Positions 23,180 through 34,401 of a stretch of 64,000 nucleotides of DNA are shown here, one piece after another; the first letter of the stretch is position 1, and each line of letters opens with the position of its first letter. This DNA is from Amorphophallus konjac (taxonomy: Eukaryota; Streptophyta; Magnoliopsida; Alismatales; Araceae). The position numbers and the translations under genes are program-made. The notes under the pieces were generated by a model, which saw only the letters and a program-made list of their open reading frames with translations, searched no databases and was not told the origin of the DNA. Location of the stretch: NCBI GenBank assembly GCA_022559845.1, contig CM040124.1:66115491-66179490 (forward strand). Reading direction: 5' to 3'.

Positions 23180-25261
23180 TGATGCTGCTCGACAGTCGTC
23201 GTTTAAAAATGCCGTGCCACACAAATTTCAAAATTTATAACCGCACTCACTCACTCGAATGATTTTTGAAAATACGAGTACAGTGGTTAATACGGGTCGA
23301 TCCCACGGGGAGAGAATATTTGATTTTAGTTCAAGTTAGAAATACCCTTGTGTTTGGAAAATAAAATGTTGTATTTGGAGTGCGATTATCACTAAAGAAA
23401 TTTGAATTGTAACTGTAAATGACAAGAGATGAGTAAAGGAAATTTAGCCAATTGATTGAAGAATGGTGTCGTTTCCACGCCGAGCCTTTGATGAAGATCG
23501 CTCCGCCTAGGAAGTCGACGCCGTGAGAGGATTTGAAGAAGACTTACCGCTTCGGATATGTTTGAAGAAACACTTAAGAAGACAAGGGTTGCATATAACA
23601 AGTTTGAAAACTTAAGTTTGAAAACATAACAGAATTCAAGTGAAAATAGGGATTGGAAGAAAAAAACATAACTTCAAATCTAGACGGAATTAGAAGAAGT
23701 GTAAAACATGAACGTTGTAGAGAATTGAAAGAGGAAGAACTTTAATGAAGAACACAGACACAGAAAATAATAGGAAGGCAATAAAAAATCAAGATCTATC
23801 ACTCCTGGTGAATAGTAACTGACAGAAAAATAGCACATTGAAAAATTAATTCTAGAGCTCAAACGAAGAGGAATTTGACAAAGTGGTAGAAGAATGAAAT
23901 GGAGATGTATAAGAGATGAACAACTTTGATGAAGAACGTAGATTGAAAAGAGGTCTAGAAAGGCTTCAAAACATAAGAATACTAGAATATCTCACCACGG
24001 ATGAACAGTAAACACCTAAAACAGCACTTAAGAAAACGGGCAATAACTCTATGAATCACGAAGAATTTGAAGAAATGCTAAACAGAGAAGTTGAAGAAAA
24101 CTTAAAAAGGAACAACTTTTGTGAAGAACTCAAATTGAAATGAAGACCATAATAATAAGTAATTGGACCAAGAATAGACTGAATGCTTAAAAAGAACCTT
24201 GCATTAATATCAAATCAACTTACAAAGGTGACACCAAAAGCTTGTAAAACATCAAGATCCAACCCTCCTATGGAGCTCTACTAAGACTTACAATGAAGAA
24301 ATTCAAGAATACAATGGAAAACCTTCACAATCTCTATGCTCTCTCTCCTTCTCCCTCTCTAACAACTAACTAGTTCCATTACACATGAAGGCCCTTTATA
24401 TAGGGCAACACATAACACCCCCTCTCATGTGAAACAACTCAAGTGCACCTAATTTTGACCTAAATTGGTAGGCCGGAATGTGCTGCACATTTTGCCAATT
24501 TTTTCTGATTTTTTTCAGATTTTTCTGGCATTTTTTTGGCCTTCTTTTTCTCTATTTCTCTCACTTCCTCTCTCTACCGGCACGTTGCGCCGACCGCCCG
24601 ACAGGGTTAGGCTGCCCGCCGTGGGCCCGCCGTGCGCCGAACCCCGCCGCCGTCGCCGCGTGTCGCACGCGGGCGCGTGCGCCCGCACCTCCCCGCTGTC
24701 GCCTTCGCCCGCTCGGCCTGCCTGCGCCCGCCACGACCCCAGCCTTCGCCCCTTCGCATGCCACGAGCCCCCCTCCCCCGCCTTGGCGCTTCTCGCCTCG
24801 TCGCCCGTGCGGGCGGCGAAGGCGGGAAGGGCGGGGCGGGGGGGGGGGTTTGAATCTTTTTTTTGTTTTTATTTATTTTATTATATATATTATATATATA
24901 AATATATATCTATATAGCTATATATATATCTATATATTATTAGAAAAATTCTAAAAAATAGTAAATAAATTTATTTTTTGTTCTAAAAATTTTTTTATTT
25001 TCTTTTTGAACAATTTCTTGGGCTTTTGGCCCATTCAAAATATAATTTTTATTTTCTTTTATTTTCTTTTTCTTGGAGCTTTTCTCGTACTACGTGCCTG
25101 CATAAATACATAAAAATTGTTATTAAAATTTATTTAATTTCAGGAAAATAAACATTTGATTTAAAATCAACAGTAAGTGTGAGAAATGTATATTTATTAA
25201 TATTTAAGCGCATAAAAGTGTATATAATCATGAATTAAATGGTAAAAATACACACTTATCA
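23180..25261 (-). repeat. Element D 5' LTR (LTR3)
   Basis: Full-length partner of LTR1, starting TGATGCTGCTC beside the PBS and ending CTTATCA before TAGGG. It carries the same GC island (about 24575-24850), G run and (TA)n tract. As the sense-strand 5' LTR its TATA motif (24396-24402) would drive the genomic transcript leftwards. Confidence 0.93.
24396..24402 (-). promoter_or_regulatory. TATA box candidate, D 5' LTR
   Basis: Minus-strand TATATAA in the LTR that adjoins the PBS, so this is the copy expected to start genomic RNA of D. Confidence 0.65.
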
Positions 25262-25365
25262 TAGGGTTCATGCTTAACAGAAAAATATTTATAATTTATT
25301 TTATTTTCATCTTTTATTATTTTATTTTTTATATAAATACATATAAAAATTTTCGAGTTGCTACA
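25262..25365 (-). repeat. Element C 3' LTR, inner part (after D), including TAGGG duplication
   Basis: Continues the C LTR interrupted at 10685 and matches about 32451-32546, ending GTTGCTACA. The first five bases are the right copy of the D target-site duplication. Confidence 0.92.
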
Positions 25366-25378
25366 TCCTCCTCCACTT
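25366..25378 (-). other. Element C polypurine tract
   Basis: Minus-strand AAGTGGAGGAGGA directly before the LTR start TGTAGCAACTCG in element sense. Confidence 0.85.
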
Positions 25379-25450
25379 AAAAGAATTTGGTTCTCCAAAT
25401 TCACATCACATAATAGTAATTTTAAAAATTCAAATTGAGGGTTCAAAATT

Positions 25451-25640
25451 CTAACCTGAGATCAAATCTGGATACTTCTTCTTGATTGACTCTTCTAATT
25501 CTCAAGTAGCCTCCTCGAATCCACACTTACTCCATTGGACTTTTACCATCGGTATAGCCCTATTCCTTAGCTGGTGAAATTTCCGATCTAAGATCTTGAT
25601 CGGTCTTTCTTCGTAAGATAAATCCTTTTGTAATATCGAA
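25451..25640 (-). pseudogene. Chromodomain remnant at integrase C-terminus (element C)
   Basis: Reading the minus strand in a frame shifted from the upstream piece gives a chromodomain-like segment with a VKVQW core followed by an EEAT(stop)ELEE stretch, ending in a TAG at 25451-25453. The tryptophan expected after EEAT is a stop (TGA, + strand 25502-25504), probably from TGG. Chromodomains at this place target chromoviral integration to marked chromatin. It is too short and broken to appear as a full ORF. Confidence 0.65.
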
Positions 25641-25745
25641 TTGAATCACATGTGAAGGATCATACACATATTTCCTTAACATGGATACATGAAATGCATC
25701 ATGGACACTAGCCAATTGTGGAGGTAAAGTCAGCTTGTATGCCAC
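25560..25745 (-). pseudogene. Integrase C-terminal fragment (element C)
   Basis: 61 codons containing the typical phrases LTLPPQLASVHDAFHVSML and RKYVYDPSHV found before the chromodomain in Tekay-like integrases. It is in a different frame from the integrase core (frameshift near 25795) and from the chromodomain (frameshift near 25640). Confidence 0.75.
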
Positions 25746-25792
25746 TTCGCCGATTCGTTCTAGAATCTCAAAAGGGCCAATATATCTTGGAC

Positions 25793-26431
25793 TCAGTTTC
25801 CTTTGATACCAAACCGTTTAATTCCTCTCGTGGGTGAAATTTTCAAGAAGACATGCTCCCCCACTTGAAATTCAAGGTCTCTTCTTCGATTATCGGCATA
25901 ACTCTTTTGCCGTGATTGAGTAATTTTCAGCCTTTCACGGATCAATTGAATATTGTGAGTTGTATCATGAATAATATCGGGACCCATCAATCCCTTCTCT
26001 CCAACCTCACTCCAGCATAGAGGTGATCTACAACTCCTACTATACAGTGCTTCAAAAGGTGCCATCTGAATGCTAGACTGATAACTATTATTATATGCAA
26101 ATTCAATCAATGGTAAGTGTTCATGCCAACTTCCCCCAAAATCTAGCATATAAGCTCTTAACATATCTTCAATAATCTGATTCGTCCTCTCGGTTTGTCC
26201 ATCTGTCTGAGGGTGGAAAGTCGTACTAAAATTCAGCCTAGTACCCAAAAATGATTGCAAACCTTTCCAGAAGTGGGAGGTGAATCTCGGATCTCTATCC
26301 GAAATAATAGAAGTTGGAATACCGTGCAGCCTTACAACCTCCTTGATATATAGGGCAACTAGAACATCCACGGTCCATTTGGTTTTGATGGGCAAGAAGT
26401 GAGCGGACTTAGTTAGTCGGTCTACAATCAC
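25793..26431 (-). pseudogene. Integrase catalytic core fragment (element C)
   Basis: 212 residues of Gypsy integrase. SDRD supplies catalytic D45 and GQTE supplies E81, with D-x35-E spacing; the first catalytic Asp lies in the upstream piece. Further typical phrases are VDRLTKSAHF near the N-terminus and APFEALYSRSCRSP. It is separated from the zinc-binding part by two in-frame stops near 26420-26450, one where VDR is normally preceded by Trp (TAG for TGG), and ends at a frameshift. The enzyme would insert the cDNA into the genome; this copy is dead. Confidence 0.85.
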
Positions 26432-26446
26432 CTATATAGCATCAAA

Positions 26447-26827
26447 TCAACTTCGAGTCTTTGGCAATCCAACTATAAAATCCATGCCAATACTATCCCA
26501 TTTCCATTCCGGTATCTTTAGAGGTTTTAGCTTACCACCCGGTTTGAGATGTTCAGCTTTAACTTGTTGGCAGATCAAACATCGACTCACGAACTCGGCT
26601 ACCTCTCTTTTCATGTTAGGCCACGAAAAGGTTCTTTTAAGATCTTGGTACATTTTTGTAGCACAAGGATGAATAGTATACCTCGATCGATGTGCCTCCT
26701 CTATGAGTTTATCCTTGATGGTAGAACAATCGGGCACACAGATTCTTCCTCGGAAGAGCAGCCTTCCATCATCTGTCAAAAGGAAATCTGGTCGTTGATC
26801 TAATTTCTCTTTAATTTCAACAACCAA
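26447..26827 (-). pseudogene. Integrase N-terminal zinc region (element C)
   Basis: 126 codons with the HHCC-type zinc-binding region (EEAHRSRYTIHP, then CLICQQVK) and the first catalytic-core strand (MDFIVGLP, supplying Asp). Same frame as the RT and RNase H pieces; between it and RNase H are two in-frame stops within 26828-26953. Confidence 0.8.
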
Positions 26828-26950
26828 TGGATCATCACTTTACAACTTTTTAATTTCTAAGAGTAACTTGGATTGGAGACTAATATTTGCAATTAAGACT
26901 CCTTCCTTCTCCTCCATATTGAGGTCTAAGTTTGCCATTTGTTCTAATAA

Positions 26951-27277
26951 TTACCACTCTTTAATCATTAGGCTTGATAATAATGCCATCGGCTTCCGGC
27001 TAAGAGTATCAGCTATGACATTGTCTTTTCCGGGATGATATTTTATAGAGAAATCAAAATCCTTCAAGTATTCCAGCCATCGTCTTTGTCTCATATTAAG
27101 TTCTTTTTGAGAGAATAAATACTTGAGACTCTTGTGGTCAGAATATACAATAAATACCTCACCATAGAGATAATGCCTCCATATCTTTAGAGCAAAGACT
27201 ACTGCGGCTAATTCTAGATCATGCACAGGGTAATTAACTTCGTGGGTCTTCAGTTGCCTAGATGCATAGGCTATCAC
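26951..27277 (-). pseudogene. RNase H fragment (element C)
   Basis: 108 codons in the RT frame, beginning at IAYASRQLK and containing the catalytic-region phrases [18 protein letters not shown] and IADTLSRK. It is cut from RT by a single in-frame TAA at 27284-27286 just after LGCVLMQ. It removes the RNA strand during cDNA synthesis in active relatives. Confidence 0.85.
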
Positions 27278-27283
27278 CTTGCC

Positions 27284-28246
27284 TTATTGCATTAATACAC
27301 AACCTAGGCCAATTCCCGAAGCATCAGTATATACCTCGAATCCTCCTCCCGCAATAGGCAGAGTAAGAACAGGTGCAGTTGTCAAGCGCTCCTTTAGAGT
27401 CCGAAAACTCTTCTCACATTCCTCAGCCCATACATAAGAATTTTCCTTCCTTGTTAGTCTAGTCAATGGCACGGTAATTTTAGAGAAATCTTTGATGAAT
27501 CTCCTATAGTAACCGGCCAATCCTAGAAAATTTCGGATTTCAGTCACATTTGTAGGTCTTTCCCAGTTATTGACAGCTTCTACCTTTGAAGGGTCAACAG
27601 AAATACCTTCCTTAGAGATCACATTACCGAGAAATGAAACTTCTTCCAACCAGAACTCACATTTGCTCAATTTAGCATATAATTGATTTTCCTTTAATAT
27701 CTGCAAGACAATCCTCAAATGTGCTTCATGTTCTTCCTTGGTTTTGGAGTAGATCAATATATCATCAATAAATACCACCATAAATTGATCTAAATAGGGT
27801 CGGAACACACTATTCATGAGTTGCATAAAAGCTGCAGGTGCATTAGTCAGCCCAAAAGGCATGACAACAAATTCATAGTGACCATATCTACTCCTGAATA
27901 CTGTCTTATAAATATCTTCTTCTTTGATTCTCACTTGATGATAACCCGACCTGAGGTCAATCTTAGAGAAATAACGAGATCCAGAGATTTGATCAAATAG
28001 TTCATCAATTCTTGGCAGAGGGTACTTATTCTTGATAGTCAAATGGTTCAACTGCCTATAATCAATGCATAACCTCATAGATCCATCTTTCTTCTTCACA
28101 AAAAGAACAGGTGCTCCCCAGGGTGATGTACTAGGTCTGATGAATCCCTTCTCTAATAATTTCATCAATTGCTCTTTCAGTTCCCTCAACTCAGTAGGTG
28201 ACATTCTATAAGGAGTTTTGGATACAGGGGCTGCTCCTGGTATCAA
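27284..28246 (-). pseudogene. Reverse transcriptase piece (element C)
   Basis: 320 residues covering a whole Gypsy RT core: LCIDYRQLN (59-67), [12 protein letters not shown] (93-104, catalytic D97), [10 protein letters not shown] (128-137) and FIDD (159-162, catalytic pair), then the start of RNase H at TDAS. Catalytic residues are intact, but a frameshift separates it from protease (near 28246) and a stop separates it from RNase H. The sequence is of chromovirus Tekay/Del type. Confidence 0.9.
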
Positions 28247-28968
28247 ATTGATTGAGAATGAACTTCTCTCTCGGGTGGTATGTCAGGTAATTCCTCAGGA
28301 AATAAATCCGGATATTCCTTAACAACAGATATTTCTTCCAGAATGGGTTTCTTGGGTTCGGTTATAAGGACAGAAGCCAAAAATGCAACACATCCTTTCT
28401 TCATCATTTTTCGAACTTGAAGGGCAGAGATGAGAAGATGGTGTCTAAGATGTCTATTTCTAGAGAAAGATAGTTCAAGGTATCCTGGTTCACCAAAGGT
28501 TACACTTCCTCGCCTGTAATCCACCTTAGCATTATACTTGGCCAACCAGTCAGCACCTAAGATTACATCATAACCCTCTATGTTCATGCATATCAAATCA
28601 GTGGCTAAGTTATGACCACTAATCAACACTTCACTAGAGGGAAAATAATGTCTAAGCTCAGTGCTTGCTCCTAAAGGTGTGGAAATAACAAGTTCAGTTT
28701 TCAAAGGAATATATTTTTCACGTAATGTGGTAGCAAAATTCTGGGATATGAATGAATGGCTAGCTCCAGTATCAAATAGAACAAAAGTAGTTCTAAAATT
28801 GATGGTAAGAGTACCTTCCATCACTCCTCTTTCTTCAGTAGGTGTAGGTTCTATCAGATCTTGGAGTTTTCCTTGATGCCTTGGTCCTTCTTGAGTTTTC
28901 TTCTCCGATGGAGATTCCTTCATAAGGGGACAATCAGAAATGCGATGATCCCCACTTCCACTGCGCAA
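28243..28968 (-). pseudogene. Gag zinc-knuckle tail and protease (element C)
   Basis: 241 codons. The N-terminal residues are the end of the second gag zinc knuckle, in which the second Cys is Ser (CLRS rather than CLRC). D66-T-G, followed by ASHSFIS, is the retropepsin active site, here in its normal form. The C-terminal part ([14 protein letters not shown]) is the usual lead-in to RT, but the frame is lost at the RT junction. Confidence 0.85.
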
Positions 28969-29828
28969 GCATGCTCCCTTCTTTCTCCAGCACTCTTCAG
29001 TCTTGTGGCCAGCCTTGTCACAATACTTGCAGATATCTTTTGAAGATATGTAAGGGATGACTTGCTTATTTTCATCTCGAGACTTTTTGTCTTGTTGAGG
29101 GGTTCTTCAATTCCTTCATTTGGCCTCTTCTTTCCAAATGTTGGTTTAAAGTTTTCGACACTAATGACTTGTTCTTTCACGACTCTTCCCTTGATTTTAT
29201 CCGCCATCTCCATGGCATCTTCTAGCAGTTGGGCCTTCCGGACCATCTCGGCATATGTTTGGATGTCCATAGGTGCCAGTTGGGGAATGTATTGAAGCCT
29301 TAGCCCATTCATGAATTGCTTGGCCTTCATTCTCTCCGTATTAACGAGGTGTGGAGCATAACGGGTCAGTCGAGAAAACTGAGCCCCGTATTCAGCTATA
29401 GAGAGACTTCTTTGTTTAAGGGTGGCAAATTCTGCTGTCTTCTTTTCTTGGACTCTCTCCGAGAAATACTTGCCATTGAAATATTCTAAAAATTCCTCCC
29501 AAGTGATATGGGGATCAGGCAAGGTCGCCTCCACAGATTCCCACCAAACCCTTGCATCCCTTTTCAGTTGGAAAGTTGCAAGTAAAACTCTATCTTGATC
29601 CGAGCATTGCATGACCCAGAATATTCTTTCTATCTCTTTGACCCAATGTTCGGCTTCATCCGGGTCAGTGGAACCGTTGAACCTCGGGGGATTCATATTC
29701 CTAAAGTTGCGGTGCAAGTCTCCCGCACCATGGACATTAACTCCTCCTTGAGCCACTTGTTGTAGGGCTTGAGTTAGCCCTTGGACGGTCCTTTACATTT
29801 CTCTCCATTGAGCACGCTCAGCGGCCAT
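28920..29828 (-). pseudogene. Gag capsid region (element C)
   Basis: The open part (28920-29756) holds the retrotransposon gag domain: PPRFNGSTDPDEAEHWVKE, a long helical capsid region, and RLTRYAPHLV, typical of chromovirus gag. The natural start is probably ATG at 29826-29828 (MAAERAQWREM), followed by an in-frame stop before residue 12. Near 29100 the frame shifts, so the last ~60 residues of the open frame are spurious and the zinc knuckles continue in the next frame. Confidence 0.85.
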
Positions 29829-30019
29829 TTTTAACAGCTAAGAATTTCTGCAAAACAAGTTATGAGGATTAAATGTCTTATCTCTACATATCTTAATATC
29901 TATCCCAAGTCTCTACACAATCTCACGGGTCAAGTATAGCTATCCATTATCCTATAGTGTAAAGAACCTAGGGTTTTTAATAACTAAGCCTTGATGCCCT
30001 AGACTCTTTTTAACCATAG
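29829..30019 (-). other. Element C leader
   Basis: About 190 bp between gag and PBS in minus sense. No ORF and no obvious hairpin series like that in A and B was seen. Confidence 0.6.
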
Positions 30020-30031
30020 GCTCTAATACCA
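30020..30031 (-). other. Element C primer-binding site (tRNA-iMet, one mismatch)
   Basis: Minus-strand TGGTATTAGAGC, differing by one C-to-T change from the normal tRNA-iMet complement, seven bases from the 5' LTR. Confidence 0.85.
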
Positions 30032-30038
30032 ACTAAAC

Positions 30039-32546
30039 TGTCACGTCCCGAACAAGGCAGAATTATCAAGACGTGAACAGTTATACGGGCAAGTCGATCA
30101 AGAGACTCAGATGATGAGTATGAACAACAAATAGATAAAATCACATCTTTATTTCATAATCTGACATTTTCAACAAAGATCCTTCAAGGACTTACAATAC
30201 TATTCAAACTCGATACATTCATTTATAAGTAGACAGACTGGGGAAAGAAACATATTAAAACTATCATCACTCTCATCACTCCAGCCCATTCCCGTCATCT
30301 TCAGGATTTCCTGAAAATTAACAACAATACACAGGGTGAGCTAGAAAGCTCAGTAGGACTTATATCTCTTTACCAAGTCACTTTAAGTAATTAGCACTTT
30401 GAATCATCTATATACTTTCGAATAAAATAATTAATAAAATAAATGACAATTAGAGAACAAGATCGGGAAGTCAAGAATTTTAAGAATAGATATTGTAGAG
30501 CTCAAGTATAAGCATGAAGATCAATAACAAGTATAGAATTGTAAATATGGCCATGTAACAAGGATATTAACAACTCCGGTCAAAAATGTCATGTATAGGA
30601 TGTTAAGCATGTAACGAGTCAAGCATGTAATAAGTGAATTGCCTAGTTCAATCTTGCATGTCAGTTGGTGCAATGCTACACCTGATCATTCAACTCCCTC
30701 GGGCACAAGTACTTTCAGGCTTTACTCGCCTAGGAGCAGATCAGGGCCCCCATATTTGCCAGGCATTGAGTATCAGGTGGACCAAAGTCCCATGTAATTT
30801 TCAGAACAATTCATTTATAATTATGACCAATTCGAGTTTCAAGAAAAGCTTAAGAAGCATAGTATAGTGCATAACTAGTCATCTAGTTATGGAGGACTCT
30901 AGAGGTGCCCCCTACAGGCTCAAGAGGTGGCTCCCATTATGTAGCACTTTACGCCATTTCGGCCTCAAGAGGTGGCTCCCATAACGTAGCATTTTGCCCT
31001 ACATGGCACTTAGCTCCTACACTCCTAAATGGTAGTTTATGGCTAAAGTACAGATCTAGCAAAATTTCCATTTCTAAGGACATATAGTATGAAGAAAGAG
31101 CATGTAGTATGAAGAATAAATGAAGTTTATAAGAGAAGTTCAAGGATGATTTAAGGCATCATGTTTAACGACATTAAGATAATAAAGAGAATGAATTTCT
31201 GGTCAAGGCACGATCAACTCTTGTAGAAAATCTTGTAAAATAAGTTTAGATCAAGTTTTTCCCAATCGGGTAATTAGTAAAAAAATCAAAGAAAACGCGG
31301 CCAGGTAAGAGGTGGGACAGTGGGAGGCTCCCCTCGTATTCACGAGGTCCTAATTAAGTAACCACTTATCCACTTAAAGCGTTTTTCCGTGGACCTCTAG
31401 CCTTAGACACCGGTTCTTCTTGGTGAACTTGTTAGCTACACGATTTTTCAAAGACACGAAAATACGTAAATCGAACGAAAATCATTCTTGTATATTCTAA
31501 CATGTTCATTTGTGAAAGAATTTCAATGAAAGAAAAGACATTGAAAAAAGATGTCAAGTTTCCAATTGCATAATATGTTCATGTATGAAGAGAAGTTTGA
31601 AAGAAGATGTCAAGCTTTCACATAGAGCTTAAATCAAATAGATAGGGTCAATCATGTATAAAAATTCCATGGAAATTACAGCATAATTGTTTGAACAATT
31701 AACAATAGCTTTACGAGTTCATTCACCTAGTCATTTCTTTGCTAATAGTATTCTTAAGGCAAGAACATGATTTTAAAATTCAAAATTTAAGTTTTGAAAT
31801 AACGCACATAAACAAGGTAAATCGAGCATGGTTACCGTATTCAAATCATTGTCTATATGTGATCTACATTATTGAAACACGTTATGATAATGAAAACTCC
31901 ATATTTGAACTTTAAATATTAAAATAAACTATAAATACATGATCATGAAAAATTTACATAGAATCAAAATACTCATGCAAAGAAACATATATGGAGACCT
32001 AATTAAGTTTTCGCATGAGAGAAAACCTACCTCGTTGAAGATCAAAGAAGAAGAAATTTAAGAACGAAGAACGCTTTCGAACACTCCTCCAACTTCGAGC
32101 TTTCTCCCGCTCTCCAACTAGCAATTCCTCCCAAGAGATTTATGTTTTGAGTAGGGAAGAGCATAGCCCTATTTATAGGCCAAAATCTCCCACCTACTTT
32201 CACTATTCCACCAACCTTATCACTATTACACCAACCTTGTTCCACTAGTACACCAACCCCATTACACCAACTTTCTTCCACTATGTGAATGACATAATCT
32301 ATGACCTCATTTATTCAATGATGTAAGAATGATCTCATCCATTAATTCGGATTAGATTAATGCTAATAAAAATTGGATGTCGACATCTTCGTCTTTTCGA
32401 AATTATATCGCGTATCTCACCGTTCGTGTTAACACGTGGGATAGGGTTCATGCTTAACAGAAAAATATTCATAATTTATTTTGTTTTCATCTTTCATTAT
32501 TTTCTTTTTTTTTATAAATGCATATAAAAATTTTCGAGTTGCTACA
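30039..32546 (-). repeat. Element C 5' LTR (complete, 2508 bp)
   Basis: From TGTCACGTCCCGAAC to GTTGCTACA; partner of 8296-10685 plus 25262-25365. A minus-sense TATA-like TATAAAT occurs at 32171-32177, and the block shared with D at 31299-31430 (hairpin 31332-31347). Substitutions and small indels against the other LTR are clearly more frequent than between the A LTRs, indicating an older insertion. Confidence 0.93.
32171..32177 (-). promoter_or_regulatory. TATA box candidate, C 5' LTR
   Basis: Minus-strand TATAAAT within GGCCTATAAATAGGGC, positioned to start the leftward genomic RNA of C. Confidence 0.65.
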
Positions 32547-32551
32547 TCCCC
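32547..32551. other. Target-site duplication of C, right copy (TCCCC)
   Basis: Perfect match to 8291-8295, immediately after the C terminus. Confidence 0.92.
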
Positions 32552-34093
32552 TCTCTCCCACGAAATCCCAACCCCCTCCCCCTATCTCCCCTTCTATATA
32601 AGCCTATGTATAGTGTTTTGTAAGAATTAATGAATGAAAAATTTCAGAAATTGAGTGGAATCCCCAAGGAGGGTGCGCCCCTCTCCCCTCTTCCCCCTGG
32701 TTCATCTTCTTCCTCCAGCCCTCTAGGGTGTGAAGCCCATTCTCCTTAGCCCCTCTGAGTTCTTCTCTGCTGCCGCCGTTCGTGCCGCCGTCGCGCCGCC
32801 ACCGCCGCTACATCGGAGTTCTGTCTCCATCAGGATAGAACCTCACCTCCATATTTTTATCTCTAGTTCTTATTATCTGATCGTACCCTAATTTTGCAGG
32901 TTTGTTCTGTTTATCTCCCTTAACCTCCAGTTCAAATTTCGTGTCATTTGGAAGTCATTTGATATTTTTCCCATATTTTTGTTTGTCCTCTCAATAATCT
33001 GCCCTTTTACAGATCTACGGGACAGAGTCACCTTGTCGCATTTTCCCCACCCCCTTAAAAATTTTCAAAAAATTCCAAAAAATTACTCAGTGTTCCACAC
33101 ATATATCCCCTTCCACCATAATGTTCGTGGAGCCTAGAAAAATCATTTTCCCTTTGGTCAAAGGTCAGTTTCAGGCAGATCCCTTGCTGCCCTGTGTGTC
33201 TGTCAGTCCGAGTCAGAAACAAAAATAGTGTTATAGTCATATTCATTTTCAATCCGTTCGGTGGATGGAGCTGTCAAAATTATAAGTTGTAGATCTATGA
33301 GTGCTCTTTCCAACGGTACCAGCCACGTCTCGATCGGCCTCTGTATCTGAGCGTCGTAATTCGTGTCGCTGAGGCCAACAGATCTATTCCTTGTGCAGGT
33401 CCGAAATTGCACTCCAGAAGATATTCATAAATAAATATCAAAAATCAACTTCAGGAGCCGCCCCTTCAGGGCGTAGTTCAGGGACGCCCTGCCATCGTCT
33501 CAGCCAAGCGGTGTCTCCGGAAGATCTCAGGAAGGCGACGTTCCTTTGAAAACCGTTGCTTGTTGTTCAGTGAGTCAGCAACCGAGTTGACGCAGCACCG
33601 AGTTGGAATAGTGCCGAGTCGGACCAGCAGGCCGAGTTCGTGCCGTACGCACCTCCAGATTACTGTCCGTCAACCCAGGGTCGATCCTCTCGGGTCCCAC
33701 TTGTAGCCATTTACCTCCCTGCGTGGAGTGGGCAATAAAATTCACTATTGTAATTAACTTTTACCGTTGTACCGGGAGTTACCGTACTTGGCCGGGAACG
33801 TCTTCCCCATGCCCGGAGCATGGAGGTACACTTGCTACCCTCCTCGTAGGTATTGCTTTACTCGTATATTTTTGTATATGCCGCTGCATGAGTGGTAGAT
33901 TATCTAGCTTGTTATCATTTTATCACCGCTGCGAGAGCGAGAGTGAGTGATCGTCCCGTGACTCAATCCGAGTTAACGCGGAAAGGCCGATACCCGAGAC
34001 TCACTGTCGGTTTCTCAACCGCTCACGGTCCACGTCTTCCCTAGCTTAGGGGCCATCGTGAGCTAGAGTCCCAGGTCGCGTGTCCATCCTGCA
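32552..34093 (+). repeat. Element B 5' LTR, second part
   Basis: Matches 36887-38419. It contains TATATAAG at 32595-32602 and a pyrimidine-rich stretch downstream. It also has an inverted repeat CCATGC-CCGGA-GCATGG (about 33809-33825), whose counterpart in the 3' LTR is CCACGC/GCGTGG. It ends GCA at 34093, just before the PBS region. Confidence 0.9.
32595..32602 (+). promoter_or_regulatory. TATA box candidate, B 5' LTR
   Basis: TATATAAG in CTTCTATATAAGCC; the 3' LTR has CATATAAG at 36933-36940. Correct strand and plausible position for the element promoter. Confidence 0.65.
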
Positions 34094-34100
34094 TCAATTA

Positions 34101-34111
34101 GGTATCAGAGC
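34101..34111 (+). other. Element B primer-binding site (tRNA-iMet)
   Basis: GGTATCAGAGC, matching the tRNA-iMet complement except for the first base (A instead of T at 34100), seven bases after the LTR. Confidence 0.85.
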
Positions 34112-34225
34112 ACTAGTTGAGTCTAGGGTAGTCATTTGTAAAACTCCAAAAAAAAACAGAAGTGTCATTTACGCCTAGTCATCGTCTAAGTCGGTCTAAG
34201 GTTGCATCCACATACCATTGTTCGG

Positions 34226-34345
34226 TATATAAAAAGGTGTTGTCCGAACGTTAGGCTACGCCTATCGGGAAGGTCGCACACTTGCGCGAGTGATCTTCGG
34301 ATCGATTAGCTCCGCCACGTACCGAGTCGTGGTTAAGTCTAGGGT
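34226..34345 (+). other. Conserved structured leader block (B copy)
   Basis: Nearly identical to 3256-3380 in element A over about 120 bp. Hairpins: TAGGC-TAC-GCCTA (34252-34264) and GATC-TTCG-GATC (34292-34303), the latter GGTC/GACC in A, plus CACT/AGTG between them. It starts about 125 nt after the PBS, as in A. Confidence 0.7.
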
Positions 34346-34401
34346 CCTTAGTGTGCATTAGTTAGTGCATTCCCACTTTGCATTAGTTAGGGTCGTGTCT
34401 A

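Larger units (their letters stand above)
10686..25261 (-). mobile_element. Element D: Athila-type Gypsy element with three LTRs
   Basis: A 14.6-kb minus-strand insertion flanked by TAGGG. From right to left in its sense direction: 5' LTR (23180-25261), tRNA-Asp PBS (23156-23173), a short leader fused to a 3' non-coding region (21781-23155, no coding), a middle LTR (20401-21780), leader, gag-pol (13946-19477), 3' region, PPT and 3' LTR (10686-12769). The outer LTRs resemble each other more than either resembles the middle one, which has a ~650-bp deletion. Thus a composite of a coding-deleted unit and a full unit shares a middle LTR. RT and IN motifs and the tRNA-Asp primer indicate the Athila lineage. 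Confidence 0.9.
8296..32546 (-). mobile_element. Element C: decayed chromodomain-bearing (Tekay/Del-like) Gypsy element
   Basis: LTRs at 30039-32546 (5', minus sense) and 8296-10685 plus 25262-25365 (3', split by D). The internal order on the minus strand is gag with CCHC knuckles, PR, RT, RNase H, IN and a C-terminal chromodomain remnant. That order and the RT/IN motifs place it among chromoviruses, most like Tekay/Del. Many stops and several frameshifts interrupt the coding region, so it is dead. TSD TCCCC is perfect. Without D it is about 9.7 kb. Confidence 0.92.
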
